A DNA stretch of 64,000 nucleotides, taken from NCBI GenBank assembly GCA_946221915.1, contig CAMIKG010000015.1, positions 26,376 through 90,375 on the forward strand, given 5' to 3'. The notes beneath the pieces are model-generated. The model did no database searches. It had not been told where the DNA came from and saw only the letters and a program-made list of their open reading frames with translations. Source of the DNA: an uncultured Erwinia sp. (GTDB lineage Bacteria; Pseudomonadota; Gammaproteobacteria; Enterobacterales; Enterobacteriaceae). The position numbers were made by a program, and so were the translations under genes. Positions within the stretch are counted from its first letter, which is position 1. Each line of letters starts with the position of its first letter. Positions 61,114-64,000 of the stretch are shown one piece after another.

Positions 61114-61476
61114 GGGGCTGATTCTGGATTCGACGGGATTGTGAAGCCCAAGGAGCATGCCGAGGGGCGGTTGGCCTCGTAAAAAGCCGCAAAAAAATAG
61201 TCGCAAACGACGAAAACTACGCTTTAGCAGCTTAATAACCTGCTTAGAGCCCTCTCTCCCTAGCCTCCGCTCTTAGGACGGGGATCAAGAGAGGTCAAAC
61301 CCAAAAGAGATCGTGTGGATGCCTTGCCTGGGGTTGAAGCACTAAATCTAATCAGGCTAGTCTGTTAGTGGCGTGTCCATCCGCAGCTGACCGGCGAATG
61401 TAAAGATTGGACTAAGCATGTAGTGCCGACGGTGTAGTAATTTCGGACGCGGGTTCAACTCCCGCCAGCTCCACCA
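61114..61476 (+). ncRNA. ssrA: tmRNA (ssrA)
   Basis: 363 bases from GGGGCTG to the encoded CCA. The 5' GGGGCTG pairs with CAGCTCC at 61466-61472 to form the tRNA-like acceptor stem. The tag frame from GCA at 61203 encodes ANDENYALAA followed by two stops (61233-61238). The GGGTTCAACTCCC T-arm is at the 3' end, which is also the insertion site of the element to the right. Confidence 0.99.
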
Positions 61477-61510
61477 CTTGCTCTTCCGGATACGTCCGGG
61501 GAAATCCTGA

Positions 61511-61545
61511 AAGCCCGCACGGCACAAGCCCTGCGGGCTTTTTTG
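61511..61545 (+). terminator. Terminator downstream of ssrA
   Basis: AAGCCCGCA (61511-61519) and TGCGGGCTT (61532-61540) form a 9-bp stem, followed by six Ts (61539-61544). It lies beyond the att core, so it belongs to the inserted element. Confidence 0.9.
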
Positions 61546-61590
61546 TGTCTGTCGTTGTCCGAGAACATCCGGCTAAATCCGGTGATTATT

Positions 61591-61638
61591 GGTATACGTT
61601 TAGGTATACGGTAGGATGTATACCTAAACGCGTATACC
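61591..61638. repeat. Near-perfect inverted repeat before the ssrA-site integrase
   Basis: GGTATACGTTTAGGTATAC (61591-61609) and GTATACCTAAACGCGTATACC (61618-61638) are inverted copies with a two-base insertion. Each copy itself holds two GTATAC palindromes. Likely arm-type integrase sites or an autoregulatory operator. Confidence 0.65.
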
Positions 61639-61660
61639 AATTCATGAAGGAGCGGCCACA

Positions 61661-62887
61661 GTGGCACGGACAACACGCCCCCTGACCAACACCGAAGTTC
61701 TGCGTGCTAAGGCGCTAGAGAAGGATCTAACGCTGCATGATGGCGACGGGCTTTTCCTGATAGTGAAAACCAGTGGCAAAAAACTCTGGCGTTTCCGTTA
61801 TCAACGTCCGGCAACAAAGCAGCGGACAATGCTGGGGCTCGGAGCCTTCCCCGCCCTATCACTTGCTGATGCCCGAGGGTTAAGAGCAGATTACCTTGCC
61901 TTGTTAGCTAATGGCATCGACCCCCAAGTTCAAGCTGAAGTCACAGAGGAAGAGCAGCAAATCGCTCTGGACAGTATTTTTTCGATGGTTGCCGCTAACT
62001 GGTTCCAACTCAAAAGCAAAAGCGTTACCCCTGATTACGCAAAAGACATTTGGCGCTCACTGGAGAAAGATGTATTCCCCGCCATTGGTGAGATCCCCGT
62101 TCAGCAAATCAAAGCCCGAACATTGATTGAAGCACTTGAGCCAATCAAAGCTCGTGGAGCGCTTGAGACTGTTCGTCGACTGGTGCAGCGCATAAACGAG
62201 ATAATGATTTATGCCGTAAACACTGGTCTGATTGATGCCAATCCAGCATCAGGTGTTGGGATGGCCTTTGAGAAGCCCAAAAAACAAAATATGCCGACGC
62301 TGCGGCCAGAAGAATTGCCGAAGCTGATGCGTTCTTTGATTATGTCTAATCTGTCTATTTCGACGCGTTGTCTTATTGAGTGGCAACTTCTGACCCTTGT
62401 GCGCCCTTCTGAAGCCTCCGGCACTCGGTGGGCAGAGATCGATCTCGATGCAAAGCTCTGGACGATTCCAGCCGAACGGATGAAGGCCAAGCGTGAGCAC
62501 ATTGTACCTCTATCTCCTCAAGCATTAGAGATTCTGGAAGTGATGAAGCAAATAAGTGCTCATCGTGAACATGTTTTTCCGAGCAGGAATGACCCTAAAC
62601 AACCAATGAACAGCCAAACTGCTAATGCCGCTTTAAAACGGATTGGTTACGGAGGTAGGCTTGTTGCACATGGGCTGCGCTCTATCGCAAGTACAGCTTT
62701 AAATGAATCAGGCTTTAATGCTGATGTTATCGAAGCAGCTCTAGCACATAGTGATAAAAATGAAGTACGAAGAGCTTATAACCGCTCAACGTACCTGAAT
62801 AAAAGAATAGAACTTATGGCATGGTGGGGAGCTTATGTGAAAAAAAAACAATTGAACAAAGTGAGGCCTAGCCTCACTTTACTTTGA
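61661..62887 (+). CDS. int: P4-type tyrosine integrase at ssrA
   Basis: 408 residues from GTG 61661 with GAAGGAG upstream. N-terminal DUF4102 arm-binding domain (LTLHDGDGLFLIVKTSGKKLWRFRYQRP) and catalytic Arg (LVRPSEASGTRW near 246), HGLR near 336, and Tyr in VRRAYNRSTY near 372. Such integrases commonly use ssrA or tRNA 3' ends. It defines the left end of a mobile element running off the window. Confidence 0.96.
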   Translation: MARTTRPLTNTEVLRAKALEKDLTLHDGDGLFLIVKTSGKKLWRFRYQRPATKQRTMLGLGAFPALSLADARGLRADYLALLANGIDPQVQAEVTEEEQQIALDSIFSMVAANWFQLKSKSVTPDYAKDIWRSLEKDVFPAIGEIPVQQIKARTLIEALEPIKARGALETVRRLVQRINEIMIYAVNTGLIDANPASGVGMAFEKPKKQNMPTLRPEELPKLMRSLIMSNLSISTRCLIEWQLLTLVRPSEASGTRWAEIDLDAKLWTIPAERMKAKREHIVPLSPQALEILEVMKQISAHREHVFPSRNDPKQPMNSQTANAALKRIGYGGRLVAHGLRSIASTALNESGFNADVIEAALAHSDKNEVRRAYNRSTYLNKRIELMAWWGAYVKKKQLNKVRPSLTLL

Positions 62888-62888
62888 G

Positions 62889-63999
62889 TTAAATACCTGT
62901 AATGAATAAAAGAGTATCTTTCGCTACAACATGTAACTCCTGTACATTTAACTCTCTAATCTTAGTATCAAAACCATCAGCATGGTGATAATTTTTTGAA
63001 AAATCATTGATTTGTGCAATTTTATCAAGACAATTTGAGCTATCATATAGTGGGCTATTTATATCAGTCTCGCCTCTAATAAGACTAATCATTTCGCCAA
63101 GCCAATGCCCCTCTGTAAAGTGATTAGGCAAATGCATCCTCATATAAGCCTCTAAAATAGGACGTATTAATCTAGCGGTTGCCACTTTCATCTCTTCTGT
63201 CGGGCACTTTACAAAAGCATGTAATGTTTTATATTCAAGCTCATATGAATGCTTAACATAGGAGTCAAAATCATTTTTATAAATTATTTTCGATTTAAAA
63301 ACTTTAGAACTATTGACATCGTATTCATTTAAGTCACTGATATTAACAGATAATTCATAACACTTTGTGAAGGATGCGTTTCCTGAATATTTTTTCATGT
63401 CAGTTAAAAAAGTTGCATCATGACTAAAAACAAAAACTTGTGTTCCTTTATTTAATATATCAGATAATTCAACTATCGTTTTATTTCTTCTGTGACTATC
63501 TAGTGACGACATTGGATCATCAAACACTATGATATCATTTTCATTAACTTTACTTTTAAATTTAGAAAGGAAAAAGGCTAAAGCTAATGCTGACTTGTCT
63601 CCCATGCTCATAGCTTCAGTAAGTAAAAATTTACTTTCCTCTTCATTTTCTAAAGATAATTCTTTTCCTAGAAAGGCGATTTTAAATTTAAACCTAGTAT
63701 TACCGCCTCCCGCTTTATTGTCCCTATTTATTTCAACTATTCTGATGTTACTATTAAAACCAATAAGTAAATTATTAATTTCAGTTTTATGCTTTGATAT
63801 TAACTCTTCTTGTTCTGTTGCTATCTCTTCTCTTAACGACTTGATTTTCGCTTCATTATCCTTTCTTTTTTTCTCATAAGAAGCGTAAGTCGCCAAATCA
63901 GAAAGTGTATCTTCTTGATGTTTTAATTTATAGTTTTCTGCATCTAAGATACTCCTTTTAACATCATCTATACTTTCTTTATCTAGAGTCAATAGAAAG
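62889..63999 (-). CDS. AAA_13/RloC-like ATPase, C-terminal part (5' end outside window)
   Basis: About 370 residues are visible; the frame is open to the right edge (the codons before the TTG at 63992 read FLL), so the N-terminus is missing. ABC signature-like MSMGDKSALALAFFLSKF, Walker B DIIVFDDPMSSLDSHR and H-loop VFSHDATFL belong to AAA_13/RloC/PrrC-like proteins; a coiled coil (residues 10-75 of the visible part) precedes. RloC-type proteins are DNA-damage-responsive anticodon nucleases, but the nuclease part cannot be judged here. Very AT-rich, as usual for defence cargo next to an integrase. Confidence 0.85.
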   Translation of the reverse strand, partial: FLLTLDKESIDDVKRSILDAENYKLKHQEDTLSDLATYASYEKKRKDNEAKIKSLREEIATEQEELISKHKTEINNLLIGFNSNIRIVEINRDNKAGGGNTRFKFKIAFLGKELSLENEEESKFLLTEAMSMGDKSALALAFFLSKFKSKVNENDIIVFDDPMSSLDSHRRNKTIVELSDILNKGTQVFVFSHDATFLTDMKKYSGNASFTKCYELSVNISDLNEYDVNSSKVFKSKIIYKNDFDSYVKHSYELEYKTLHAFVKCPTEEMKVATARLIRPILEAYMRMHLPNHFTEGHWLGEMISLIRGETDINSPLYDSSNCLDKIAQINDFSKNYHHADGFDTKIRELNVQELHVVAKDTLLFITGI

Positions 64000-64000
64000 T

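Noticed and set aside
1..64000. CRISPR arrays, insertion sequences, tRNA and rRNA genes
   Set aside because: No repeat-spacer pattern, transposase with terminal repeats, tRNA cloverleaf other than that of tmRNA, or rRNA segment was seen.

Overview
The window comes from a gamma-proteobacterial chromosome of the Enterobacterales. The gene order yfhL-acpS-pdxJ-recO-era-rnc-lepB-lepA-rseCBA-rpoE-nadB-trmN-srmB-grcA, followed by grpE-nadK-recN-bamE-rnfH-ratA-smpB-ssrA, is the order known from Escherichia coli with a few changes. Protein divergence from E. coli and the ung-grpE junction point more to Erwiniaceae (Pantoea or Erwinia type) than to Escherichia. That family assignment is inference. No rRNA, CRISPR array or insertion sequence was found.

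Region 1 (left edge to about 35.1 kb) is a P2-like prophage. The head genes Q, P (leftward), O, N, M, L are followed by tail-lysis genes X, holins, N-acetylmuramidase, Rz/Rz1-like spanins, R, S, V, W, J, I, H, G, FI, FII, E/E', T, U, D in P2 order. The early block (repressor, ribbon-helix-helix protein, Ogr activator, Toprim primase/helicase, small HTH protein, integrase) lies at the right end beside yfhL, in a layout closer to P4-type satellites. Four near-identical palindromes, CTTGT-N13-ACAAG, each followed at a constant distance by a CAYCAT-like -10, mark the Ogr-dependent late promoters for P/O, X, V and FI. Cargo genes are inserted at several joints: a large helical protein open at the left edge, an Rpn-family nuclease with an internal start, an RHH gene, an Icd-like gene with a hairpin RNA upstream, an AT-rich orphan between S and V, an adenine methylase between G and FI, a two-gene CBASS (CD-NTase plus four-TM effector) after D, and a membrane protein coupled to the integrase. 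The left attachment site is outside the window.

Region 2 (35.1 to 61.5 kb) is core chromosome: a leftward block for CoA/PLP metabolism, DNA repair, ribosome GTPases, RNase III, signal peptidase and the sigma-E system, interrupted between rpoE and nadB by a LysR-regulated operon joining a methionine-type ABC importer to an N-acylamino-acid racemase-like enzyme. Recognisable control sites include a sigma-E promoter before rpoE, a NadR box before nadB, tandem FNR sites before grcA, a sigma-32 promoter before grpE and three LexA boxes before recN.

Region 3 (61.5 kb to the right edge) starts a second mobile element, inserted at the 3' end of ssrA (tmRNA). It shows a P4-type integrase and, at the edge, the C-terminal part of an AAA_13/RloC-like ATPase of the kind found in defence islands.
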